Shown piece after piece: positions 43,325-51,303 of a stretch of DNA of 64,000 nucleotides. Each line of letters opens with the position of its first letter. Positions within the stretch are counted from its first letter, which is position 1. The notes under the pieces were generated by a model that was not told the origin of the DNA, made no database searches, and worked only from the letters and a program-made list of their open reading frames with translations. A program made the translations under genes and the position numbers. This DNA is from WRDF01 sp031552235 (GTDB taxonomy: Bacteria > Bacteroidota > Bacteroidia > Bacteroidales > Rikenellaceae): the NCBI GenBank assembly GCA_031552235.1, contig JAVBMR010000008.1:62001-126000 (forward strand), given 5' to 3'.

Positions 43325-43929
43325 ATCCCATAAATTTACTATCGTTCCCAAAGATAATGAAAATGAGGACTGGCGAAGCAGGGCAGGCGTAAAACTCCAC
43401 AACGATTTTAAGACGATCTGAGGACGCGGAAATGCCCCGGCAGCCCCTCGCTTAGATGCGTGGCTGAAAGAGGCAAGACGGGTGCATTGAGAGACGCAGG
43501 GGATGAACGGCGTGTGAAGAGCACCAGTTGAATTTGCGAGCGTCGAGGAACTGGCAGTTTACCAACCGGCGAGTGAACTGAGAAAGGGCACAAAGTCCAT
43601 AACAGAAGAATACAAGTCGCTGGCGTAGGTCAGGCAGAATGCAACCGCTAAAGTTATAAATGCCAATGGCTGAAAAAATAGTGGTGGTTTGCTGACTTAC
43701 GGGGCGAAAGCGGCACTTGGCTACGGAAACCGAGAACCGGGCGTAATTACAATGAAAATTAAAAGAGATGGCGTTAGGTCAGGAAACCGGCAGAGCAACT
43801 GGCTGCTCGGCGAAATCGCCACTTGCCAGCGAGTAGATAGGTTGTTGCACTTAACCATACCTTTACATATTACATATTATCTGATATACATACTACATTA
43901 CTTACATAGTAGTTAATTATTGCTACTTA
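43325..43929. other. Long non-coding region beside rep: candidate replication origin
   Basis: About 600 bases without a convincing gene between rep and the WYL gene. It contains a stem CTGGC...GGCGA-AA-TCGCC...GCCAG at 43799-43829, an imperfect hairpin CAGTT...AACTG around 43554-43581, and an AT-rich stretch of TACATAT-type repeats (43858-43920) next to the rep stop. Many short purine-rich direct words (GGCGAAA, GCAACTGGC) occur. For a rolling-circle replicon this is where an origin might lie, but no known nick site was recognised. Confidence 0.4.
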
Positions 43930-45003
43930 TTAATGTGAGCCCGATTTGCCCGGTTCAACCGCCCATAAAGCCCGCAGGCAGGCATTTAGGGGTATATCTA
44001 CCTTAAATCTGGAGCGCTGCCGCCAAAGGTGGCGACTGGCATCAAGGCGCAGGGTTTGGGTGCAGTACCCGTCACGATAATATTTTCCGATTACGGTTAA
44101 GATTTTCTTTTGGGCTCTCGATAACATCTGCGATGCTGTTGGCGCGTCCTCATTAATCCCGCTGGCTTCGCGTTCAACGGCTCCTTCAAACCCATAGATA
44201 TCCAGATTATCAATTATACGGAGTTCGGACTTGTTAAGTTTTTCCCGGTTGGGCGGGGTGGCATTATCGTTAAACAGGACTATATCGTGGGTTTCCCGAC
44301 ACCAAAATTCGTAAAGATCACTGTAATGGGCTATTAAATCCCCAATGGTTTTTATATGCCCCAAGCCGTGCTGACCGAAGCCTTTCTGATGGAACAATGT
44401 ATATTCGATGCGAAGATAATTTTGATGATCTTCCAGTAACCGATCCGATATTCTTCTCATCATAGCCGCATTCTCTGTACCTCCACCCGCTTTATCGGCT
44501 ATCTCAATCACTTTATCATATAGCTTCAGCATTTTCGCCGTCCCCTCAAAATAGATAGTTTTTGACTTATCGCCTGCTTCACGCCTGTTTTTGAGACGTC
44601 CGTATTTTACGACCATCGGCGTAATCTGATAGCCGGGGATAGCTGTCTTGACATTAAGCCCGATTTCGCACTGGGTAAAACCGGCGCGGCATAGTTCCTC
44701 AAATGGAACATTTAGCCTACGGGCTAACTTGTGCAGAGCCCGCTCAAAGGTTTTGGCGGTCAGGTCTGCCAACGTATTACGATGATTGCCCCATTTGCGG
44801 ATACTACCCTCAACAGATATTTTATTACTGCCAGCCTGCCGAGCAACGTGCATCCAATGCTGCTTGGGCTCTCTATATCCATTGGGTAGGTGGTAGTTCT
44901 CATATATCAGCCCCGTTTCTTTATCAACCCCAACGTCTCCTTGTTGGCAGTAATCAAGAGAGCCGGTAAAATCCCGTAGCGTTATTTTTATCCAATCGAT
45001 CAT
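43930..45003 (-). CDS. Phage/plasmid replication protein, gene II/X (Phage_CRI) type
   Basis: Probable rolling-circle replication initiator. 357 residues. The opening MIDWIKITLRDFTG, the IYENYHLPNGYREPKQHWMH block, VEGSIRKWGNHRNTLADLTA and the ETAKMLKLYDK-like segment (GTAKMLKLYDKVIEIADKAG) with YLRIEYTLFHQKGF match my memory of the gene II/X family first seen in filamentous phages and common in Bacteroidetes mobile elements. The catalytic Tyr cannot be assigned with certainty. The start is at the ATG 45003; TAGTTTTG lies just upstream as a possible -7 box. Confidence 0.8.
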   Translation of the reverse strand: MIDWIKITLRDFTGSLDYCQQGDVGVDKETGLIYENYHLPNGYREPKQHWMHVARQAGSNKISVEGSIRKWGNHRNTLADLTAKTFERALHKLARRLNVPFEELCRAGFTQCEIGLNVKTAIPGYQITPMVVKYGRLKNRREAGDKSKTIYFEGTAKMLKLYDKVIEIADKAGGGTENAAMMRRISDRLLEDHQNYLRIEYTLFHQKGFGQHGLGHIKTIGDLIAHYSDLYEFWCRETHDIVLFNDNATPPNREKLNKSELRIIDNLDIYGFEGAVEREASGINEDAPTASQMLSRAQKKILTVIGKYYRDGYCTQTLRLDASRHLWRQRSRFKVDIPLNACLRALWAVEPGKSGSH

Positions 45004-45032
45004 ATAACAAAACTATCGATTTACAAAAACAA

Positions 45033-45055
45033 AAGCAACCCCACAGGGGCTGCTT
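45033..45055 (-). terminator. Terminator of the TonB-like gene
   Basis: Stem AAGCA-CCCC / GGGG-TGCTT with a short loop, followed on the minus strand by TTTTGTTTTTG. It separates the TonB-like gene from rep. Confidence 0.75.
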
Positions 45056-45097
45056 GTATTTACGTGCTATTAGTCAATCAACTATGCTTCAATAATT

Positions 45098-46000
45098 TTA
45101 TATGTAAAAAGTACAAGCGCCTATATATCGCCCGTTCATATTTAGTACTAACATACGGCACATTACATAATGTTTATCTCCGTCTTCATCTGTATATAGG
45201 TACTTACGCCAAATAATGTCGTTAGTATCTTGGTCAATCCCCTGCATCGTAAATCCAGCAGATTCCATATCTGCATTTAACGAGGCAGAACTACTGAATT
45301 CAAACTGGAAGAATATTCGCCATTCAGCATGATCCGACTCAGGAACGCCGATTACCGAATAAGCCCATAATCTATTAGCATCATCAGCATAAAACGATCT
45401 TCTTATATAGCAAAATTCAGGATTCTCCTTATATGTTTCGTAGGGAGTTTGTGTGTCGTCCCTTACAAATCGTAATCCATAGTCCAGTAAATGCTGCTCT
45501 GCTCCATCGTATTTAGTTATTGCTTCAGATGCAATGACAAATGCCTGTTTGTTGGATTGCGATAATACCTTCTGATCAGCATTAAATGTAAACACATAAG
45601 TTATCGTGCCGTTCTGAGACGCGGGCGCTGAGGGGTCGGCATTAAATCGGGCTTGTTTGGCAGCGTTCACGGCGGCAGTAATAAGCTTATTGTCTGAGGT
45701 TGTCGAGCCTTGCGCCATGTATTTTGCATTGATTACGTTGCCGCGTGCATCTACGGTAATCGCAACAATAACGCGCCCTTCATTGTTTCCCTCATACCTC
45801 GGCTTGGGTAAACTGCCTATGGGTGAACGACCGGCAAGGTTAATACTTGATCCGGCTGCCGAGGGCTGTGACTGTGGGACTGATGTATTCTCTGCTGGAC
45901 GACTCCCCGGGAATTGTGCGCGAACATTTTGGGCGTTTACGTCATTGAATATTCCGGTAATGCCTACGGCTACTAACATTGTGGATAACAGTTTTTTCAT
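45098..46000 (-). CDS. Secreted protein with TonB C-terminal-like domain
   Basis: 300 residues from MKKLLSTMLVAVGITGIFND, a typical signal peptide with cleavage near NAQ. Residues about 60-150 resemble the TonB/TolA C-terminal fold: LPKPRYEGNNEGRVIVAITV, DARGNVINAKY, then AVNAAKQARFNADPSAP and GTITYVFTF. There is no N-terminal membrane anchor that stays uncleaved and no long Pro-rich spacer, so it is not a classical TonB. The C-terminal 150 residues match nothing known to me. It has its own strong promoter and terminator. Confidence 0.75.
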   Translation of the reverse strand: MKKLLSTMLVAVGITGIFNDVNAQNVRAQFPGSRPAENTSVPQSQPSAAGSSINLAGRSPIGSLPKPRYEGNNEGRVIVAITVDARGNVINAKYMAQGSTTSDNKLITAAVNAAKQARFNADPSAPASQNGTITYVFTFNADQKVLSQSNKQAFVIASEAITKYDGAEQHLLDYGLRFVRDDTQTPYETYKENPEFCYIRRSFYADDANRLWAYSVIGVPESDHAEWRIFFQFEFSSSASLNADMESAGFTMQGIDQDTNDIIWRKYLYTDEDGDKHYVMCRMLVLNMNGRYIGACTFYI

Positions 46001-46200
46001 GTGACGATTGTAATTGCTCCCCGCAGCCAATGAGGAGATTACACAAAAAAGAAGTGGGCTGCCGTCCACTTTAGTAAGGTATCGCCAAACACCCTGTATA
46101 TGCGAACAACAAACCCACCTCAAGAGGCAGGAGCGTGCCGCATACACTTTTTGTTAAAATTTGGCGATTTTTACTAAAGTGGCACTTCCAATATGTAACG

Positions 46201-46231
46201 CAAAGATAGCTACTTTTCCCACCTCTGCAAA
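46201..46231 (-). promoter_or_regulatory. Promoter of the TonB-like gene
   Basis: On the minus strand TTTG (46231-46228), exactly 19 bases, TATCTTTG (46208-46201): the best consensus match in the window. The transcript would have a leader of about 195 bases containing a GTGG/CCAC hairpin near 46053-46072. Confidence 0.85.
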
Positions 46232-46256
46232 ACAACCTGCACGCAGGTTATTGTAA

Positions 46257-47501
46257 CTATTTATATTTCTTTAAAATATCTTTCAGTTCAAACATCGGCA
46301 TCTTCTTGGCGGACTCGGCAGCCAAAACCCCATCCCACTTCATATAGCGGCGGGTCATTCCTGGGTTGCTGTGCCCGGCGTAGTTCATCAGTACATACTC
46401 GTCCACTCCCGCCATCCGGGCAAGGGTGATAAACGTGCGCCGGGAAGCATGGTAGGATATACGCTTCTCGATCCCGACCTTGGCCGCCAACTTGCGCAGC
46501 GTGTTGTTGATCGTTACGGATGAGTAGCGGCTGCCGGGGAACACCGGCTTCTCGTACTCGACATTATCCAGGTTGCCCTCGGCAGCCCACTGCAACATCT
46601 CCACGCCCAACTCGGGCACGGGTGTCGCCAACTTCCTGCTGGTCTTTTGGGTAACTTTTTGCAGCATCATCGGCTGGCTCTCCACGTCGATGTCCTGCCA
46701 TTGTAACTGCAACGTGTCGCCCAACCGCAAGCCGGTGGCACACGAGAACAGGAACATGCACAAAACGCGGTAGTCGGTACTGCCGGAGACAATATCATCA
46801 TCCATAAAGTACTTTACCAGACGGCTCAGCTCATCGTTATCTAAAAACACGTCGTTTACATCCGCCTGCGGTATCTCCAAGTCGCCCCTTTTGTATGGGT
46901 TATCCACTTTGACGCCCCGCCGGTCGATATAGTGCAGCACAGCGTTGATATGTTTTAACCGATTGCTGCGGGAGCCCTTAACATCGCCCTTGCCGCTTTG
47001 CTGCCCCTGCTTTATCATAAACTGGTCGAACCCATCAAGTAGCTTAGTGCTGATATCTGATAGCTTGATTTCCTTGCGGTATTCCTTTAACAATCGTAAT
47101 GTCGTGTCGTAACCGGCGCGGGTGCTATCACTCATCTTGCCGCGTTTGGACTGCTTTTGCACATACTCGTTGAAGTAGGTGTAGAACGAGGACGCCGCCG
47201 ACTCGTTGCGCTCGTTCACAAACCGCTTCAACATATCGTGCGTGATTTGTTCGCCGTTTATAATGGCATCGCGTACGCGCCGGTCGATACGTGTTATCTT
47301 TTGGTCAGCAATAATCTTCAGATCATGGTCTTTGGGTCGGCAGGCCGCCTCATCCCAATCATCCGGCTGCACGGAAATTCCAAACGGGAACTTCTGCTCC
47401 ACACCATCCAGGCGCGAAAAGCGAATATAGACGGGCAGGCTCCCGTCCTTCTTCGGCTTATCGGTGCGCAGGTATAGCTTAGATTTGATTTGCAGCCGCA
47501 T
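46257..47501 (-). CDS. Tyrosine recombinase/integrase 1
   Basis: Site-specific recombinase of the Bacteroidetes mobile-element type. 414 residues: N-terminal arm-binding domain (LYLRTDKPKKDGSLPVYIRF), SAM-like core-binding domain (about 105-215), catalytic domain with Arg259 (ATGLRLGD), His351 and Arg354 (YHASRR), His377 (AGHSNP) and nucleophile Tyr386 (TRRYMKW). All expected residues are present. Lies downstream of a second integrase. Confidence 0.93.
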   Translation of the reverse strand: MRLQIKSKLYLRTDKPKKDGSLPVYIRFSRLDGVEQKFPFGISVQPDDWDEAACRPKDHDLKIIADQKITRIDRRVRDAIINGEQITHDMLKRFVNERNESAASSFYTYFNEYVQKQSKRGKMSDSTRAGYDTTLRLLKEYRKEIKLSDISTKLLDGFDQFMIKQGQQSGKGDVKGSRSNRLKHINAVLHYIDRRGVKVDNPYKRGDLEIPQADVNDVFLDNDELSRLVKYFMDDDIVSGSTDYRVLCMFLFSCATGLRLGDTLQLQWQDIDVESQPMMLQKVTQKTSRKLATPVPELGVEMLQWAAEGNLDNVEYEKPVFPGSRYSSVTINNTLRKLAAKVGIEKRISYHASRRTFITLARMAGVDEYVLMNYAGHSNPGMTRRYMKWDGVLAAESAKKMPMFELKDILKKYK

Positions 47502-47566
47502 GGGTGTTGGTTTTAGATGCTAAATTAACGGCTTTTGCCCGAACCACAAAATTTTATCCCCCATAA

Positions 47567-47881
47567 TCAGAACGGGCAGCACCGCACGACCAGTTGCCTT
47601 ATGCGCTGAGCCTCATGCGGAGCAGCCCAACACAGTAAAGATTTGGTGGCGCCATCGGTTTGATACTGGATCGCAACACCATCCGTAAACAGCCACCAAC
47701 AGTAATGCGCACTCGTGCCAGCCGTGGAAAATATCCGACAAGTGAACATAAATCCGGGCTCCGATTCGTAGCGCTCAACCAAATCGTCCAATATCAATTC
47801 GCCGGACGCAATTATCTCATTGCTGGCGATCACATACGGCTTGCCATCGCTCGTTGCCATGCGTAATTTACTCTCCATCAT
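47567..47881 (-). CDS. Hypothetical protein between the two integrases
   Basis: 104 residues, no family recognised. Begins MMESKLRMATSDGKPYVIAS and ends near WAAPHEAQRIRQLVVRCC. Its start overlaps the end of integrase 2 by 14 bases, suggesting translational coupling. The longer reading frame upstream runs within the integrase and was rejected. Confidence 0.6.
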   Translation of the reverse strand: MMESKLRMATSDGKPYVIASNEIIASGELILDDLVERYESEPGFMFTCRIFSTAGTSAHYCWWLFTDGVAIQYQTDGATKSLLCWAAPHEAQRIRQLVVRCCPF

Positions 47882-49064
47882 CGCTACTGTCCCCAAATGT
47901 ATTAATGTCCTTCGCCGACTCCTTGGCAATGGATAGGTCATATTTTAGATAGCGCTCCGTCATATTGACCGACTTGTGCCCCAAATACTTCTGGATTTTG
48001 TAAATGTCCACGCCATCAAGTACCAACAGGGTCGCAAACGTGTGGCGCGATGAGTGATACGTGACGTATTTATTGATACCCAATACTTTTAGATGCTTGC
48101 GCAGGGTGTTGTTGTAAGTAGGACCGCAAAAGGTATCAAACACCTGCCTATCGCTGCCGAACAACGCTTTATCAGGCGATAACTCTAACAAAATATCGTA
48201 AGCCATCGGGAACAGGGGCACGATCACTTCAGACTGGGTTTTAACCATCTTCTTTTTTACCAACATATTTTGCGTGTCGATATGGTTCCAGTGTAGGCTG
48301 ACCGCATCCGACCACCGCAAGCCCGTGTAGCAGGAGAACAGGTACATCAGAAATACCCTGCCCTCGGTCGTGTCCTTGCCGAACTTATTGGCGTACTGAG
48401 CGAACCGTGCCAACTCCGACTTATCGAGATACACCTCTTTAGCCTGCGAGGACGGCATTTTGAACCACTTGTATGGATTATCGACCGGGATATTGTGCTT
48501 TTGGATGTCGAGGATCACGGTGCGCAGGTTTTTGTGCTTGGGGTGTCTGCCGCCGGGAGCGTTACCGTTTTTGACCCGCATATGGTCGTCGAAGTCCTCG
48601 ATCAACTTGAGCGATAGGTCGGATATGAGGAAATCTTTTTTGAACTCCTTGAGAACGTTGTAGGTGGTCATATACACCCGGATCGTCTCCTTGTTGAGCC
48701 CCTCTTTGGCCTTGCGCTCCACAAAGTCGAGATAATACTGATAGAACGACTGATCCTCGGGCTTGACCTCGCGCTTACCGGTGTAAAAGCTGCGGAACAG
48801 GTCGAGCGATAACTCCTGCCCGTCCGCCAGCGCCCGATTGACGAACATATCCAGGTCGATGAGTTTTTTATTGAGTTGCACCCTCAACGCCTCGTCCTTT
48901 GGCTCTTTGCGCCGGTTATCCCAACGTGTCTGCCAAACCTCTAACCCGGTCGGGAATTTAGTCTCCTCGTAACGCACCCGCACCCTCAGGTAAATGGGGT
49001 ACTTGCCATTGCGCTTCAACGGCTTATCATTGCGGATACACTTGAAGATTGAATACTCGCCCAT
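47868..49064 (-). CDS. Tyrosine recombinase/integrase 2
   Basis: 398 residues, same architecture as integrase 1 but clearly diverged. Arm-binding domain (CIRNDKPLKRNGKYPIYLRV), core-binding domain, catalytic residues Arg250 (YTGLRWSD), His337 and Arg340 (YHSSRH), His363 (LGHKSV) and Tyr372 (ERYLKY). It is the first gene of the integrase group. Two complete integrases suggest either a cooperating pair or a nested insertion. Confidence 0.93.
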   Translation of the reverse strand: MGEYSIFKCIRNDKPLKRNGKYPIYLRVRVRYEETKFPTGLEVWQTRWDNRRKEPKDEALRVQLNKKLIDLDMFVNRALADGQELSLDLFRSFYTGKREVKPEDQSFYQYYLDFVERKAKEGLNKETIRVYMTTYNVLKEFKKDFLISDLSLKLIEDFDDHMRVKNGNAPGGRHPKHKNLRTVILDIQKHNIPVDNPYKWFKMPSSQAKEVYLDKSELARFAQYANKFGKDTTEGRVFLMYLFSCYTGLRWSDAVSLHWNHIDTQNMLVKKKMVKTQSEVIVPLFPMAYDILLELSPDKALFGSDRQVFDTFCGPTYNNTLRKHLKVLGINKYVTYHSSRHTFATLLVLDGVDIYKIQKYLGHKSVNMTERYLKYDLSIAKESAKDINTFGDSSDDGE

Positions 49065-49141
49065 CGGAATTGTCGTAACTCACATGGGCTAAGTAAATTA
49101 ATTGTGACGGATTGATAAAATTTTTACGATAATTATTTTAA

Positions 49142-49196
49142 AAATCAACAAACAAATCAACAAACAAATCAACAAACAAATCAACAAACAAATCAA
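49142..49196. repeat. Tandem 12-bp repeat AAATCAACAAAC
   Basis: Four full units and a partial fifth, perfect. Lies in the divergent gap between integrase 2 (minus) and the next gene (plus). Could be iteron-like protein binding sites or slipped-strand repeats. ORFs through it (repeating Leu/Cys/Ile) are artefacts. Confidence 0.85.
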
Positions 49197-49338
49197 AAGT
49201 AATATAAAAATAATATCGCAGAAGAAATTTTTGAGCCACAAAACAACAGGTCGCATTTGCCGCGGCGCACAAAAAATCACGCTTTTTGTGTGTTTTTGCG
49301 CATAGAAATTATTTTCTATCAAAAATGCATCGAAAATA

Positions 49339-49370
49339 TTTGGATGGTAAAATAAAACGACATACTTTTG
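49339..49370 (+). promoter_or_regulatory. Promoter of the 122-residue hypothetical gene
   Basis: TTTG (49339-49342), 20 bases, TACTTTTG (49363-49370), 27 bases before the ATG at 49398. Confidence 0.7.
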
Positions 49371-49397
49371 TATCGAAACTACAGAGCATTTGGAATT

Positions 49398-49766
49398 ATG
49401 GCACTGACGATACTTAGCGCAAAAGATTACTCGCAAAGATTGAAAGCCAGCATACACGCGACTGGAAAATTGGGCTTCACCGAAGCTACTGCAAGCGCAT
49501 TGGGGCTCACAAAGGACTCGTGTGTTTCCTTTGCGAGAGACGATGAGGAAGATACATTATATATGATAAATAATGTACCCGACACTCCGGATGCGTTTAA
49601 GGTAATGAAAGCAGGGGCATATTTTTCGGTCAATACGAAGCCTTTGTTCGATGCTTTGAACTACGATTACAAAAAGAAGAGCATAATATTTGACTTGGTA
49701 CGGGACAACAATTACCCAGATCAAGAGGTGTATAAACTTAATAAACGGGATTTGCCGAGGAAATAG
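49398..49766 (+). CDS. Hypothetical element protein, 122 residues
   Basis: No known function. Starts MALTILSAKDYSQRLKASIH; the start was chosen because it lies at a normal distance from a strong promoter. Mixed alpha/beta, soluble, with a FTEATASALGL-like segment that could contact DNA. I recall similar small proteins near integrases in Bacteroidetes elements, but cannot name a family. First of three or four plus-strand genes at the right end of the element. Confidence 0.65.
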   Translation: MALTILSAKDYSQRLKASIHATGKLGFTEATASALGLTKDSCVSFARDDEEDTLYMINNVPDTPDAFKVMKAGAYFSVNTKPLFDALNYDYKKKSIIFDLVRDNNYPDQEVYKLNKRDLPRK

Positions 49767-49972
49767 AATAAAGAGCAACAAATGAAATAATATAAAAAGG
49801 TATCAAGCGCAGCCCGATACCCTTTTGCGAGAACAAACATTTGGTCGTGTTCGTGCAGAGAGGCTACTCACCTAACTGCCCATTCTCGTTTTGCAAAGAT
49901 AGTTCGATTTTAAGAATTATCCTACTGGGTTGCCATAATTTTTTTGACGTTTAACTTAAAACAAAAAAAGAC

Positions 49973-50188
49973 ATGGCGAAGTACTATGTTAACAACCGCA
50001 GACAAGAATCTGCAAACAACAACAACGAAGTTCACAAAGAAGGATGTTACTGGCTCTCGAAAGCCGCAGACACTACCTACCTCGGAGACTTTATTAGTTG
50101 CCGGGGGGCTGTAGAGGCTGCCAAGAAGAAATATCCATTAACTGCTGATGGGTGCAAGACCTGCTGCCCTGACTGTCATCGCGGATAG
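49973..50188 (+). CDS. Small Cys-rich conserved protein
   Basis: 71 residues. The block EVHKEGCYWL...YLGDFISCRGAVEAAKKKYPLTADGC...CCPDCHRG has six Cys and resembles small proteins of unknown function often seen in Bacteroidetes mobile elements. The Cys spacing suggests metal binding. Good ATG after an A-rich stretch. Confidence 0.7.
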   Translation: MAKYYVNNRRQESANNNNEVHKEGCYWLSKAADTTYLGDFISCRGAVEAAKKKYPLTADGCKTCCPDCHRG

Positions 50189-50192
50189 AATT

Positions 50193-50414
50193 ATGGGCAA
50201 AAACCAGCACGTAGTTAAGACTGCGTCCGGCTGGGGTGTTCGCGGTGCGAACAACTCCAAGGTAACCAGAAGTTATCCGACGCAGAGACAGGCGATAGCC
50301 AAAGGAAGATCGATAGCTATTAATCAAGGTTCCGAACTGGTCATACATGGCGGGAACGGGAGAATCAGACAGAAAAATAGCTACGGTAACGACCCCTGCC
50401 CTCCCAAAGGGTAA
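50193..50414 (+). CDS. DUF2188-like small protein
   Basis: 73 residues from MGKNQHVVKTASGWGVRGAN. The GWGVRGANNSKVTRSYPTQRQAIAKGR pattern, with an aligned Ala-rich helix and IHGGNGRIRQKNSYGNDPCP end, fits DUF2188, a small fold of unknown role. An ATG 15 codons upstream overlaps the previous gene and was not chosen. A terminator follows. Confidence 0.75.
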   Translation: MGKNQHVVKTASGWGVRGANNSKVTRSYPTQRQAIAKGRSIAINQGSELVIHGGNGRIRQKNSYGNDPCPPKG

Positions 50415-50424
50415 TTGAATTGAG

Positions 50425-50456
50425 AAGAGCGAGACGGATTGTTTCGCTCTTTTTTA
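50425..50456 (+). terminator. Terminator after the DUF2188-like gene
   Basis: Stem AAGAGCGA / TCGCTCTT with an 11-base loop, followed by five T. Confidence 0.8.
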
Positions 50457-50476
50457 CACTACACACAATTTGCACT

Positions 50477-51037
50477 ATGGATACATTAGATAGAAACCAA
50501 TATCTGACGATAATTGAAGAGGTGCGAAATCTTGAAAAGACCTCGCTGGACTCGTATATTGATAAAAAACTCATCCCTCTGCAACAGCAAGATCCAAACT
50601 TCATAAAAACATTATACAAGGACATATTGTATGTCCTTGACGGTGTTGATGAGCCGGGAGATAATGATTTGGTAATTGAGAATGGAAGCCTTGCCATAGA
50701 GGATGGAAGCTTAAAATTATCAGGCTACCAAACCAGATTACACTATCTGACCAGATGGCTGCATATGCAGGTGGTACACGAAATGACGCAGACCAATCCT
50801 TTGGAATTGGTTGAAAGGTTGGAGGCTTTTGAGGCCAATTTTTTGGGAAAGATAACTTACACGCCAGGATACAGGGCAAAACTCGACGAAATAAAGGCAA
50901 GTGTCGTACAGGAACGCCAATACAATTACAAAGGGAAAAAGTGGAAGCCCAAAAAGAAAATGTCACTCGATGAAGTTGAGGTAAGCGCCGGATTTAAGAT
51001 TTTTGGCATTAAGTTTAGATATCGGAAACAGAAATAG
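50477..51037 (+). CDS. Hypothetical element protein, 186 residues
   Basis: No family recognised. Starts MDTLDRNQYLTIIEEVRNLE, just beyond the preceding terminator; an earlier ATG lies inside that terminator and was rejected. Mostly helical and charged, with a Trp/Lys-rich motif YKGKKWKPKKKMSLDEVEV and a basic C-terminus FGIKFRYRKQK. No signal peptide. Last gene before the right end. Confidence 0.65.
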   Translation: MDTLDRNQYLTIIEEVRNLEKTSLDSYIDKKLIPLQQQDPNFIKTLYKDILYVLDGVDEPGDNDLVIENGSLAIEDGSLKLSGYQTRLHYLTRWLHMQVVHEMTQTNPLELVERLEAFEANFLGKITYTPGYRAKLDEIKASVVQERQYNYKGKKWKPKKKMSLDEVEVSAGFKIFGIKFRYRKQK

Positions 51038-51038
51038 A

Positions 51039-51057
51039 GGGGCGCAAATAGGGGCGC
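51039..51057. repeat. Right arm-type repeat of the element
   Basis: GGGGCGCAAATAGGGGCGC, matching the left copy at 41266 with two T-to-C changes and the same orientation. Begins two bases after the last element gene and lies 115 bases inside the right att core. Confidence 0.7.
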
Positions 51058-51172
51058 AATGTTGTTGAGGTCGAGAAAACGCAGTAATTACAGGAAAAAT
51101 CGGCAACACCAAACGCCTTGAAAACGACCAAGTCAAAAAATCAACATCTTGATATACAACTACTTTACATTT

Positions 51173-51186
51173 CGCTTCAGACCTCA
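51173..51186. repeat. attR core
   Basis: CGCTTCAGACCTCA, exact copy of the tRNA-Cys 3' end at 41195-41208. No tRNA body precedes it. Confidence 0.85.
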
Positions 51187-51223
51187 TATAAGTTCACTTC
51201 ATTGCACGTATTTGCACTAATTG

Positions 51224-51253
51224 AGACGCCCGGAAGATATCTTCCGGGCGTCT
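51224..51253. terminator. Perfect 30-bp palindromic terminator, probably the original tRNA-Cys terminator
   Basis: AGACGCCCGGAAGAT and its exact complement, 38 bases beyond attR. If the element were removed it would lie about 40 bases after tRNA-Cys, a normal place for its terminator. Confidence 0.75.
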
Positions 51254-51303
51254 TCAGTATTATAAAGTCTGTATGCGTATTATTCAATAAAGTAATTTGG
51301 GGT

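Larger units (their letters stand above)
49065..49397. other. Divergent intergenic region of the element
   Basis: 333 AT-rich bases holding the 12-bp tandem repeats and, on the right, a promoter for the plus-strand gene. No gene recognised. Confidence 0.5.
41195..51186. mobile_element. Integrated element at tRNA-Cys (two tyrosine recombinases, rolling-circle Rep)
   Basis: Bounded by the 14-bp repeat CGCTTCAGACCTCA at 41195-41208 (tRNA 3' end) and 51173-51186; unit length 9,978 bases. A 19-bp motif GGGGCGYAAATAGGGGCGY lies just inside both ends. Base composition is AT-richer than the flanks. Cargo: hypothetical genes, WYL regulator, gene II/X replication protein, TonB-like secreted protein, two integrases, small conserved genes. 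No relaxase, VirD4/VirB, Zot or phage structural gene is visible, so self-transfer is not supported. The tRNA terminator seems displaced to 51224. Confidence 0.85.

Noticed and set aside
49142..49196. CRISPR-like array
   Set aside because: Direct repeats are only 12 bp and have no spacers, and there are no cas genes in the window.
49098..49457. Minus-strand ORF encoding repeated Leu-Ile-Cys
   Set aside because: Translation of the 12-bp tandem repeat; not a real membrane protein.
41195..51186. Conjugative element (ICE) or complete filamentous prophage
   Set aside because: No relaxase, VirD4/VirB, Tra, Zot or coat proteins were recognised; only integrases and a Rep are present.
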